DNA of 14,337 nucleotides from positions 1 to 14,337 of the forward strand of contig DATAPE010000049.1 of the NCBI GenBank assembly GCA_036265345.1, written 5' to 3'. The translations under genes and the position numbers were made by a program. The notes beneath the pieces were generated by a model. That model did no database searches. It was not told the DNA's origin and saw only the letters and a list, made by a program, of their open reading frames with translations. Shown here one piece after another: positions 1 to 6,223 of the stretch; position 1 is the first letter of the stretch; each line of letters starts with the position of its first letter. This DNA comes from DATAPE01 sp036265345 (GTDB lineage Bacteria > Actinomycetota > CADDZG01 > WHSQ01).

Positions 1-558
1 ATCGGCGACCTCATCATCGGCGACCACCTCGGCAAGCCCACGACGCTGCCCTTCGGCTGGCACTGCCTGGGCGTGGACCCAGGCTCCAGCGCGCCGCTCT
101 CGGCCTCGTTGTACCGGCAAGCGCTGGCCCAGGGGCACCCGCCGTCGCTCGGCTGCTACGACCTTGCGCTGCACCAGACCGCGCTCTACGACTTCGTATC
201 GACGATCTTCCTGGCCTCCCTGCTGCTGTGGCTCGGGCGCAGGCAGCACCGCACCGGCTTCCTGATCATCGTGTTCACGATCTGGTACGGGACCGCCAGG
301 CTCATCACGGACTTCCTGCGGGTCGACCGGCGCTATTTCGGGCTCACCGGCAGCCAGATCAGCGCCTCGGTCGTCGGACTGGTGTGTCTCTACCTGCTGG
401 TGAGGTACCGGGGGGCTCCGCCCCGTTGGTCCGAGCTGCCGGGCGGCGGCGACCTCAGCACCGAGGGCGACGTCTCCGCAGGCGCAGCCACGTCGGCTTC
501 GGATGCGGAGAGTGGCCGGCCGCCCCCAGGCCCCCCCTCGGGCGACATCGGAGAGTAG
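1..558 (+). CDS. lgt: Prolipoprotein diacylglyceryl transferase, C-terminal part (5' end outside window)
   Basis: Lgt transfers diacylglycerol from phosphatidylglycerol to the lipobox cysteine of prelipoproteins at the cytoplasmic membrane, the first step of lipoprotein maturation. The frame is open from base 1 and gives 185 residues. It starts inside the family signature: IGDLIIGDHLGKPT matches the segment read as GRIGNFINGE-type in E. coli, with the acidic residue present as Asp, a form I recall from actinobacteria. HQTALYD (about 59-65) corresponds to the HPTQLYE motif. WYGTARLITDFLR (about 95-107) is the last conserved stretch and carries the conserved late arginine. Membrane helices lie at about 65-80, 85-100 and 118-135. 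The tail after about 140 is a hydrophilic Pro/Gly/Ser/Asp-rich extension, common in actinobacterial Lgt. The start and the first helices are missing. Identification is firm; the only uncertainty is the unseen N-terminus. Confidence 0.93.
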   Translation: MGDLIIGDHLGKPTTLPFGWHCLGVDPGSSAPLSASLYRQALAQGHPPSLGCYDLALHQTALYDFVSTIFLASLLLWLGRRQHRTGFLIIVFTIWYGTARLITDFLRVDRRYFGLTGSQISASVVGLVCLYLLVRYRGAPPRWSELPGGGDLSTEGDVSAGAATSASDAESGRPPPGPPSGDIGE

Positions 559-637
559 TCGCAAATCCCCGCCTGGAGCGGTGAAAGTGGCACGATGGTC
601 CCGCAGGCAGCGCTTTCCAGAATGAGAGGAGCGTGGG

Positions 638-793
638 ATGGCGGACACCTATAACGGGTACTGCGTGAAGTGCCGCGAGAAGCGGGACTTCCAGGGCGAG
701 GTCACCGAGCTGGCCAACGGCTCCAAAGCCGCTCAGGGTCAGTGCCCCGTGTGCGGGACCAAGATGACGAGGATGCTGCCGAAGAACGCTTAG
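638..793 (+). CDS. Small zinc-ribbon protein, DUF5679-like
   Basis: This 51-residue protein carries two cysteine pairs, YCVKC (8-12) and CPVC (36-39), about 23 residues apart, the layout of a zinc ribbon. The N-terminal YCVKCREKR and the TKMTRMLP end match my memory of DUF5679, a very short family in Actinobacteria and Chloroflexi with no known function. The start is supported by GAGAGGA at 624-630, seven bases before the ATG, and the frame is closed by TAG at 791-793. The gene lies 79 bp after lgt on the same strand, so co-transcription is possible but not shown. No other domain fits in this length. A nucleic-acid or protein docking role is only a guess from the fold. Confidence 0.82.
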   Translation: MADTYNGYCVKCREKRDFQGEVTELANGSKAAQGQCPVCGTKMTRMLPKNA

Positions 794-817
794 GGCAGGC
801 CTTTCAGCTCCCAGGTG

Positions 818-837
818 CGGCGCGGTTCGCAGCGCCG
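818..837. terminator. Weak hairpin between convergent genes
   Basis: CGGCGC (818-823) pairs perfectly with GCGCCG (832-837) across an 8-base loop, between the end of the DUF5679-like gene (793) and the end of the convergent nuclease gene (858). No T-run follows on either strand, so it is at best a weak or factor-assisted terminator. The placement is the main support. Confidence 0.3.
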
Positions 838-857
838 GTGTTCCAACGAAGCTGTCG

Positions 858-1655
858 CTAGTCGCTGGCCTCCGCCTGGGGAGGCGTGGTGGCGACCGAC
901 GCCCACGCCGGGCAGATCTGTTGGAACGAGCACGCCATGCAGAACGGTGAGGGCCGGGTGCGCCAGTCGTCCATGAGGATGGCGCGGCGAACGGCGACGC
1001 CGAGCGCAAGCATCTGGCGCTCGAACGCGATCAGCATCCGCTCATTCGGATTCAGGGTAAGTACGGAGGGGTCGGCCAGATATATGAGCCGGATCTCCTT
1101 CGGGATCACGCCGAACGCGCGCCAGCACACCAGCGCGTAGAACCTCAGCCCGAAGAAGGCGGTGAGCTCCCGGGACTCTCCTGGGATGCGCCCGGTCTTG
1201 TAGTCGGTGAGGACCCAGGAGCCATCGTCCATCTCTTCGAGACGATCGATGATGCCTCGGAGATGCAGGTCGGACAGCTCGTATTCGACCCACCACTCGA
1301 GGCGGCTGGCGTTGAGGGAACGGGGATCCTCCAGCTTGAAGTAGTTGCGCAAGAGTTTCTGCCCGTCTTTCAGCCACTCGGCCTCCTGCGTCGGCTCCAT
1401 CCCCGGCGGCCGGAACTCGGCGTCATCCCGCACCTCGTTCCACAACGCCTCATACAGCTCGGCGGCCCGGTCCGGCGTGCGGGCAGCTTCGTCTTCGCGG
1501 AAGATCCGCTCGAGTACTGCGTGGACGAGTGAGCCTCGCGCGGCCGGTCCGGAAACCGGCTCCTGCATCCCGTCGATCGATCGGTATTTGAAGAGCTGGG
1601 GACAACTCTTGAAGTCCGTCGCGCTCGAGGGAGAAAGCTTCAGGGATGCCTCCAT
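858..1655 (-). CDS. Stand-alone RecB-family PD-(D/E)XK nuclease with probable 4Fe-4S cluster
   Basis: The 265-residue protein is a single nuclease module of the RecB/AddB/Cas4 type with no helicase part. The motifs run in order: LSPSSATDFKSCP with Cys18; RGSLVHAVLERIF with His45; GIIDRLEE with Asp137; LTDYKTGR with Asp151 and Lys153, the D-x-K core; the QxxxY-like region near 170; and CMACSFQQIC with Cys239, Cys242 and Cys248. Cys18 plus C-x2-C-x5-C is the known ligand pattern of the AddB/Cas4 4Fe-4S cluster, so metal-dependent DNA cleavage is expected. Actinobacteria commonly carry one such protein (Rv2119 in M. tuberculosis, from memory), whose role is not settled. It is 53 bp downstream of the hydrolase gene, but TAGGGT ends exactly 6 bases before its ATG, so it may have its own leaderless promoter. 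An in-frame TAG (minus strand of 1665-1667) lies four codons upstream, which makes this ATG the first possible. Confidence 0.88.
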   Translation of the reverse strand: MEASLKLSPSSATDFKSCPQLFKYRSIDGMQEPVSGPAARGSLVHAVLERIFREDEAARTPDRAAELYEALWNEVRDDAEFRPPGMEPTQEAEWLKDGQKLLRNYFKLEDPRSLNASRLEWWVEYELSDLHLRGIIDRLEEMDDGSWVLTDYKTGRIPGESRELTAFFGLRFYALVCWRAFGVIPKEIRLIYLADPSVLTLNPNERMLIAFERQMLALGVAVRRAILMDDWRTRPSPFCMACSFQQICPAWASVATTPPQAEASD

Positions 1656-1661
1656 GGATGA

Positions 1662-1667
1662 ACCCTA
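1662..1667 (-). promoter_or_regulatory. Candidate -10 box of a leaderless promoter for the RecB-type nuclease
   Basis: On the minus strand TAGGGT is followed by exactly 6 bases (TCATCC) and then the ATG at 1655. TANNNT at this distance is the classic leaderless arrangement in actinobacteria, where transcription starts at the A of the start codon. The AGGG inside it could also be read as a weak Shine-Dalgarno, so the two explanations compete. No clear -35 box was found. Confidence 0.45.
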
Positions 1668-1708
1668 GAAGCCATACCCTCGCCTCTCCCGGATTTGGGG
1701 GCTTTCGG

Positions 1709-2506
1709 TCAGAGCTCGGTGAGGAACTCCTGCACCGCGTTCGTGAAGGCTTCTGAGGATTCGAGATTGGAGAGATGGCCCGCCTCGGGAAGGACCACCA
1801 AGCGGGATCGCCCCACGTGCTCGTGGATCTTGCGGGCTGCCTCCGGTGGCGTAACGCCGTCGTTCTCGCCCACGACCACGAGTGTGGGGACTGCGATCCC
1901 TGCGAGGTCGCCGGTCGAATCGGGGCGGTTCTTCATGGCCTCCAGCGCCCCTATGAAACCCGCCGGCGGGTTGTCCATCAGCTCTTTCGCTTGCGCGACG
2001 ACCTGGGGCTTGCGCTCCCGGGTGGCGTCACTCAGCAGGGCCCCCGCCATCCCCTCGATCAGCCCTGCGGTGCCCTGCTCCCGGACCTGAGCCTGCTGGG
2101 AACTGCGCTTCTCCTTGCCCTCCGGGGGATCGGCCTCGGCGCGGGTGTCGGCCAGCACTAGAGCGGTTATGGCAGCGCGGTGCCGCCGCAGGAAGGCGAA
2201 GGCGATGTAGCCGCCCATGGAGAGCCCGGTCACGACCGCCTTATCGATCCCGAGCTCGTCCAGGAGGCCTTTGACGTCGTCCGCATACCCGTCCATGGAG
2301 TAGCCGGCCGCGTTGTCGGGGGCATCGGAACCTCCGAACCCCTTCAGGTCGGGGGCGATGACGCGGAACCGGTCCCCGAGAGCGTCCAGCTGGGGCTGCC
2401 ACATCCCCGCGTGCAACGGGAAGGCATGAAGGAGCAAGACGGGTGTGCCGTCACCTCCGGTATCGGTGTAGCTGATGCGCGTGCCGTTCACCGTTGCCGT
2501 GGGCAT
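1709..2506 (-). CDS. Alpha/beta-fold hydrolase
   Basis: The 265-residue protein is a complete single-domain alpha/beta hydrolase. VLLLHAFP (23-30) is the oxyanion-hole HG-type motif, GLSMGG (94-99) is the nucleophile elbow with Ser96, VVVGENDGVTPP (210-221) supplies Asp216, and EAGHLSNLE (241-249) supplies His244, giving a full Ser-Asp-His triad. The overall look (PDLKGFGGSDAP, 52-63) resembles 3-oxoadipate enol-lactonase/esterase relatives, but no beta-ketoadipate pathway genes are nearby, so the substrate cannot be assigned. There is no signal peptide, so a cytoplasmic location is likely. The start is supported by GAGGAGG on the minus strand (2517-2523), 10 bases before the ATG. The gene lies 83 bp downstream of the kinase gene and 53 bp upstream of the nuclease gene, all on the same strand. 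Functional linkage is not evident. Confidence 0.9.
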   Translation of the reverse strand: MPTATVNGTRISYTDTGGDGTPVLLLHAFPLHAGMWQPQLDALGDRFRVIAPDLKGFGGSDAPDNAAGYSMDGYADDVKGLLDELGIDKAVVTGLSMGGYIAFAFLRRHRAAITALVLADTRAEADPPEGKEKRSSQQAQVREQGTAGLIEGMAGALLSDATRERKPQVVAQAKELMDNPPAGFIGALEAMKNRPDSTGDLAGIAVPTLVVVGENDGVTPPEAARKIHEHVGRSRLVVLPEAGHLSNLESSEAFTNAVQEFLTEL

Positions 2507-2569
2507 CGGTTCTCAACCTCCTCGTCCTGGGGGCAGGCCGCCCTTCGATCGCAGCCCTGGGCAACGCGC

Positions 2570-2575
2570 AGGATA
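2570..2575 (-). promoter_or_regulatory. Possible -10 box upstream of the hydrolase gene
   Basis: TATCCT on the minus strand lies in the 83-bp gap between the kinase stop and the hydrolase start. It would place the transcript start near 2563, with a leader of about 55 bases that contains the GAGGAGG ribosome site. No convincing -35 box sits 16-19 bases upstream, so this is a weak call. Confidence 0.25.
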
Positions 2576-2589
2576 GCCCGGCGATGCCT

Positions 2590-3897
2590 CTAGCCGGTGT
2601 TGGCGGCGAGGTCTCCGGAAACGATGCTGAGACTCGGTCGATCAGGTGTCTCGGTCTTGCACGGGATGAAGATGTTGAAGCCTGTCCCCTTGGACGACGC
2701 GGTGAGGTCGATGCGGCCGTTCATTGCCGATACGAGATGACTGACTACGAACAGCCCCAGCCCTACGCCATCCTGGCCGGAGGTTTCCTGAACACGACTG
2801 AAGGCTTCGAATAACTGATCGCGCCTGTCGGCCGGGATGCCGGGTCCGTCATCGGTGATCAGCAGCGAGATGCCGCCATGGGTCTTCTTCCCCGATACCG
2901 ACACCCGGGTGCGATCGGGCGTGTACTTGTATGCGTTCTCCACGAGGTTGCGCACTATCTGCGAGATCCGGGCTCCATCGAGCCTGCACCTCAGCGGCTC
3001 GACGAACACCTCCAGCTGATGGGCGCGTCGCCGTGGGGCGGCTGCGTCCAATGCCTGGCGGATGGTTACGTCCAGCTCCCCCCACTCGGGCTGGATGGCG
3101 AGCTGTCCGGACTGCAGCTGCGATGTGAGCAGCAGATCGTCGACCAGGCGGGCGAGCTGCTGGCTCTGGGTGGCGATCGCCTCCAGGATCCGATCCCGGT
3201 TCTCGGGCGTCAGCCGGTCTGACCGTCGCCGGATCATGTCGACGCCGCTGATGATCGTGGTCAGCGGGCCGCGGATCTCATGTGAGGTAACGGCCAGGAA
3301 CCGATCCTTCAGCTGATCGAGCTCGATGAGCCTCAGGCTCTGCATCTCGAAACCGCGGCGCTGTTCGTGCCAGTTGTTTGCCATACTCCCGGCGATCCCC
3401 GCGATGAGCGTGGACAACCCGACCACGAACGCGTAAGTGGCCGAATCCCACGGCCCCCCGTGGAGGCCTTTCACCCGCGATGTCTGAGGGATAAAGAACA
3501 GGGCCACCACGGCGGCGCCCAGGAGGGCGCCGTTCAGGCGGTAGCGGAGAGCACCTTCGATGGGGATCAAGAGCACCAGGGCCCAAGTCACGTAAGGGAC
3601 CTCGAAGGCGTACACGGTGACGAACCCCACGATGATGAGGATGTCGAAGGTGAATCCGATCATGCCCAGACGCTCGAGGTCGCGCTGCTGGTTGATCCTG
3701 GCCATCGTCCCCCAGATGCCAACGGTGCCGACCAGCAGGAGGGCCACCAGCACCCAGGCCGCATTGCGGGTGGCGGCGTTGGGGTAAGAGGGTTGGATCG
3801 TCACGCTGATCGACGCGAAGAGCACTCCGGACCAGCGAACATAGTTCATCCACTGTTCGAGTCGCCGGAGCTCTTTTAGCCTGATCATCCCCCACAT
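2590..3897 (-). CDS. Membrane sensor histidine kinase (orphan in this window)
   Basis: The 435-residue protein is a complete histidine kinase. About six hydrophobic helices (roughly 20-36, 46-65, 77-98, 103-118, 125-138, 155-172) fill the N-terminal 175 residues with almost no extracytoplasmic loop, so it probably senses a membrane or intracellular signal. HisKA spans about 195-260 with the phospho-acceptor in SHEIRGPLT (His206). The ATPase domain spans about 300-412: N box NLVENAYKYT (317-326), G1 DDGPGIP (349-355), F box FEAFSRV (363-369), G2 GVGLGLF (377-383). All catalytic boxes are intact. No receiver-domain gene is adjacent, so the partner must be encoded elsewhere. Met1 and Met4 are both possible starts: Met1 lacks a close ribosome site, and Met4 directly follows a G-run and has TAGATG 6 bases upstream. 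The gene lies 51 bp after the 131-residue gene on the same strand and may belong to that transcript. Confidence 0.9.
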   Translation of the reverse strand: MWGMIRLKELRRLEQWMNYVRWSGVLFASISVTIQPSYPNAATRNAAWVLVALLLVGTVGIWGTMARINQQRDLERLGMIGFTFDILIIVGFVTVYAFEVPYVTWALVLLIPIEGALRYRLNGALLGAAVVALFFIPQTSRVKGLHGGPWDSATYAFVVGLSTLIAGIAGSMANNWHEQRRGFEMQSLRLIELDQLKDRFLAVTSHEIRGPLTTIISGVDMIRRRSDRLTPENRDRILEAIATQSQQLARLVDDLLLTSQLQSGQLAIQPEWGELDVTIRQALDAAAPRRRAHQLEVFVEPLRCRLDGARISQIVRNLVENAYKYTPDRTRVSVSGKKTHGGISLLITDDGPGIPADRRDQLFEAFSRVQETSGQDGVGLGLFVVSHLVSAMNGRIDLTASSKGTGFNIFIPCKTETPDRPSLSIVSGDLAANTG

Positions 3898-3911
3898 CTA
3901 TCGGCAGCGCA

Positions 3912-3929
3912 GCCCTCGGACGTGAGGGC
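3912..3929. other. Small hairpin in the gap upstream of the kinase gene
   Basis: GCCCTC (3912-3917) pairs perfectly with GAGGGC (3924-3929) across a 6-base loop. It lies in the 51-bp gap between the 131-residue gene and the kinase gene, both on the minus strand. There is no T-run, so it could be an attenuating or mRNA-stabilising element, or chance in GC-rich DNA. Confidence 0.3.
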
Positions 3930-3948
3930 AACCGATACAACCGCTTAC

Positions 3949-4344
3949 CTAGCCGGGGGCGGGGGCCGCGAGCCTGACGGGAAAGCGCACCCTGGCCACC
4001 TCACGCTCGTCGAGCTGAAAGATCGCCTCGTAGTCATCGGCAGTGAACTCGAACTCGATGTCCGCGAGCTCGTCTTCGAGCCTCTCGGTGTGCGCTTGGG
4101 TCGCCAGGTGGAGCTCGCGGGGCAGGCTCTCGTAGACCTTCAGTCCTCCCGGAGCCTCGATCCGCCATTGTTCCGTGAACGTGCCGTGATCGTTGCTCCA
4201 CGCCCGCAGCACGAGGAATGCCCCCGCTGTGCCCGGCTCCGATTGGACCACCACGTCATTCTCCAGACCGGGATGGATCTTGCCCCCGCGGATCATGAAC
4301 ACCTCGCGGTCGATGATCTTGGCGTAGACGAGTCGTGCCCCCAT
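3949..4344 (-). CDS. Unrecognised 131-residue protein, coupled to the oxidoreductase gene
   Basis: I do not recognise this family. The protein has 131 residues, is soluble and acidic, with alternating hydrophobic stretches (VVVQSE, GAFLVLRAW, EQWRIEA) that suggest a mostly beta structure. The C-terminal half is Glu/Asp-rich (about 88-118), followed by a short Ala/Pro tail. There is no signal peptide, membrane segment, cysteine cluster or catalytic motif. The frame stays open far upstream, but the true start is the ATG at 4344: an AAAGGAG ribosome site sits 4 bases before it, and the upstream oxidoreductase gene ends only 13 bp before, its TGA merging into TGAAGAAAGGAG. This tight spacing indicates co-transcription with the oxidoreductase and perhaps translational coupling. 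The pairing suggests a role beside that enzyme, but nothing in the sequence says what. Confidence 0.75.
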   Translation of the reverse strand: MGARLVYAKIIDREVFMIRGGKIHPGLENDVVVQSEPGTAGAFLVLRAWSNDHGTFTEQWRIEAPGGLKVYESLPRELHLATQAHTERLEDELADIEFEFTADDYEAIFQLDEREVARVRFPVRLAAPAPG

Positions 4345-4357
4345 GATTCTCCTTTCT

Positions 4358-5434
4358 TCACCCGGACTCGAATATCTCGATCGATACCGCGTGGCGCGCC
4401 AGCTCCCGGCGCCAGTTCTCGACAGACACTGCTTGGACCGGCGCCAGTACGCCGGTTGGTTCGTAATCGGGACGGGCCATCTCCATCGCGCCAGTTGCAA
4501 GCAGTTCGGCAGTGAGGCCGTACAGGTCCCTGCCCGACATCGCGACCGCGCGCCGTCTGCCGTTGGAGGTCGCTTCCGCCAGGATCGTCCACGCGTGCCC
4601 GGCTCGATCGGTCTCGCCGGGGCCCCCCCGGCCGCGCGCGAGAGCTGCGTCAACGAGCGTTCCGACCCCCGTGGAGCCCGCAGCCCGGAGGGCACCCTCG
4701 GCGATGCGAACGCCGAGCCGGGCGCCTCTGTTCGCAACCATGAATACCTTCAGCGAGCGAAGGTCGATATGGCGCGGGGCGAGGTATGCCTCGGCGAGGG
4801 GGAACGAGATGCTCCGGGAGGGGCCGAGGGGTGGCGGAAGCGGCGCCCATCTCTCCTGTTCGCCCGCTGGCACGTTGCGGAACCTGCCCCCCTCGATCCA
4901 GCGCGCGGGTGTCGACACGATGCCGACTGCCGATCGGATCGTCCCCTGAGACGGTGTGGCGGTGACCGCATAGGTCAACACCAGATCGCAGACGCCGAAG
5001 CCCTCTGTGGCGAGGGCTGCCGCCACGTCGCCGGGAACCTCATCGAATCCCATGGCCGGGGCCATCGCGATATGCGCGGCCTGCGCGGGAGCGTCGCAAC
5101 GTTCGATCAGCTCGGCGATGAATTCCCCCTCGCCGGTCGAATCCAGGTAGTTGACCTTCGCGGCGAGGGCCGCGTCCGTGGCGGTGCGACCGAGGGAGGT
5201 GAAAGGACCGACACAGGAAAGCAGGACGCGCACCTCGGCCGCGGCCGTCGTCAACGCCGGTACGTCGCCGACTTCCGCAACCGCGACCCCCGCGGCACCG
5301 GTATCAGCCGCTAGCTCCTCGAGCTTGATGCGGTCGCGGCCGGCGACGATGAAACTGGCTCCGCGTGCGGCAAGTGCCTGCGCGGTAAGCCGGCCCGTGT
5401 AGCCGGTGGCTCCGAAGAGCAGCACGTCGGGCAT
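4358..5434 (-). CDS. Saccharopine-dehydrogenase-like NAD(P)-binding oxidoreductase
   Basis: The 358-residue protein starts with a Rossmann fold: LLFGATGYTG (5-14) is the dinucleotide motif, and AGRDR (31-35) with Arg33 after the second strand favours NADP. LLSCVGPF (71-78), NYLDSTGE (95-102) and AMGFDEVPGD (127-136) are signatures of the saccharopine dehydrogenase-like/trans-acting enoyl reductase family. Mycobacterial members act beside polyketide synthases in phenolic lipid synthesis, but most family members have no assigned substrate and no polyketide genes are visible here. Lysine metabolism is unlikely, because true saccharopine dehydrogenase has a different C-terminal domain. The protein is probably cytoplasmic or membrane-associated. 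No Shine-Dalgarno is seen. TAACCT ends 5 bases before the ATG, so the transcript may be leaderless. The gene is divergent from the phosphatase gene across 28 bp and heads a two-gene unit with the 131-residue protein. Confidence 0.85.
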   Translation of the reverse strand: MPDVLLFGATGYTGRLTAQALAARGASFIVAGRDRIKLEELAADTGAAGVAVAEVGDVPALTTAAAEVRVLLSCVGPFTSLGRTATDAALAAKVNYLDSTGEGEFIAELIERCDAPAQAAHIAMAPAMGFDEVPGDVAAALATEGFGVCDLVLTYAVTATPSQGTIRSAVGIVSTPARWIEGGRFRNVPAGEQERWAPLPPPLGPSRSISFPLAEAYLAPRHIDLRSLKVFMVANRGARLGVRIAEGALRAAGSTGVGTLVDAALARGRGGPGETDRAGHAWTILAEATSNGRRRAVAMSGRDLYGLTAELLATGAMEMARPDYEPTGVLAPVQAVSVENWRRELARHAVSIEIFESG

Positions 5435-5440
5435 GGGCAG

Positions 5441-5456
5441 AGGTTACCCGTAGCCT
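5441..5456. promoter_or_regulatory. Pair of divergent -10 boxes, 4 bp apart, for two leaderless genes
   Basis: The + strand reads AGGTTA CCCG TAGCCT. TAGCCT (5451-5456) lies 6 bases before the GTG at 5463. On the other strand TAACCT (5446-5441) lies 5 bases before the ATG at 5434. The two boxes are near-perfect inverted copies, differing at one position. Neither gene has a Shine-Dalgarno. The -35 regions would lie inside the first codons of the opposite gene, where I see no TTGACA-like match, so both promoters would rely on the -10 box. Confidence 0.5.
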
Positions 5457-5462
5457 GACGCG

Positions 5463-6071
5463 GTGAATGGAACAACAGCGACCACGGTCCACCTCGTTAG
5501 ACACGGACAGGTTGAGAATCCCCGCGGGATCGTCTATGGGCGCCTGCCCGGCTTCCATCTCTCCGAGGTAGGTACGCGGCAGGCAGAGGCATCCGCAACT
5601 CGCTTGGCGGAGACGGATGTCGCCTTGGTATGGGCGAGCCCTCTCGAACGCGCCCAGGAGACTGCGCGGCCGATCGCGCTCCGGCACGCGATCGACGTCG
5701 TGACCGACGAGCGGCTAACCGAAAGCCGAACGACATTGGAGGGAGCTGCGCAGAAGCTCACTTCGTTCCTGCGATCGCCCCGGAGTTGGCTCAGCTTCAG
5801 GAACCCCTGGTCACCGTCGTGGGGAGAATCGTTCGCGGAGATCAGGAGCCGGATGGTGCAGTGCATCCACGACGCAGTGGAGGCCGCCGGAGGCCGCGAT
5901 GTGATTCTCGTTTCGCACCAGACACCGGTGCTCGTCGCGAGGCTAGCTCTTGCCGGACGGAGTGTGCCTCCGTGGCTCGCCTTCACACCATGCGAAACGG
6001 GTTCGATCACTTCCCTGGAGCTGTTGGGGGGCCGGCTTCTGTCCGCGGCCTACTTCGCGCCGCCCGCGTGA
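5463..6071 (+). CDS. Histidine phosphatase family protein (phosphoglycerate mutase-like)
   Basis: The 202-residue protein belongs to the histidine phosphatase superfamily. HLVRHGQ (10-16) holds the phospho-acceptor His14 with Arg13. SPLERAQETA (59-68) holds Arg63, LTES (85-88) the acidic residue Glu87, and VSHQTP (150-155) the second catalytic His152, so the active site is complete. Length and layout fit the broad-specificity phosphatase/cobC-like group rather than glycolytic phosphoglycerate mutase. The substrate cannot be named from sequence. The start is GTG at 5463. The ATG at 5467 is out of frame and no in-frame ATG gives the RHG motif. There is no Shine-Dalgarno. TAGCCT 6 bases upstream suggests a leaderless mRNA. 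The 3' end overlaps the convergent zinc-ribbon gene by 22 bp (6050-6071). The protein is probably cytoplasmic. Confidence 0.9.
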   Translation: MNGTTATTVHLVRHGQVENPRGIVYGRLPGFHLSEVGTRQAEASATRLAETDVALVWASPLERAQETARPIALRHAIDVVTDERLTESRTTLEGAAQKLTSFLRSPRSWLSFRNPWSPSWGESFAEIRSRMVQCIHDAVEAAGGRDVILVSHQTPVLVARLALAGRSVPPWLAFTPCETGSITSLELLGGRLLSAAYFAPPA

Positions 6072-6217
6072 TCGACCTCGGTGTCGTCGGGGGGCGGGCC
6101 CTCCATCGCGGGCACCACCTCGAGCAGGGGAGTCGAGCACACCGGACACACCTGGGTGTCCTCTTCGTCGATGTAGACGGTGCGCTGACAGACGGTGCAG
6201 AAAGCCGTGATCGCCAT
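6050..6217 (-). CDS. Small zinc-ribbon protein, 55 residues
   Basis: The 55-residue protein has two cysteine pairs, FCTVC (6-10) and VCPVC (23-27), 13 residues apart, the look of a zinc ribbon. An acidic, Pro-rich tail ends in GGAK. I do not recognise a named family. The frame is open further upstream, but the true start is set by composition and by TACCGT exactly 6 bases before the ATG at 6217, a leaderless arrangement. No Shine-Dalgarno is present. Its last 22 bp overlap the 3' end of the convergent phosphatase gene. It is a second tiny zinc ribbon in the window, with spacing different from the DUF5679-like protein, so the two are not copies of each other. No function can be assigned. Confidence 0.72.
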   Translation of the reverse strand: MAITAFCTVCQRTVYIDEEDTQVCPVCSTPLLEVVPAMEGPPPDDTEVDHAGGAK

Positions 6218-6223
6218 TAGAAG

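Noticed and set aside
411..428. GC-rich inverted sequence near the end of lgt that could look like a terminator
   Set aside because: It lies inside the coding sequence, about 130 bases before the stop codon, and has no T-run.
1678..1683. GGGTAT on the minus strand upstream of the RecB-type nuclease, matching a SigF -10 box
   Set aside because: No GTTT element lies 14-17 bases upstream, and the closer TAGGGT box explains the start better.
4345..4737. Upstream extension of the 131-residue gene to an ATG at 4737
   Set aside because: The extension would overlap the 3' third of the saccharopine-dehydrogenase-like gene. An AAAGGAG ribosome site marks the ATG at 4344 instead.
5467..5469. ATG at 5467 as start of the phosphatase gene
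   Set aside because: It is out of frame with the RHG motif. The in-frame start is the GTG at 5463.
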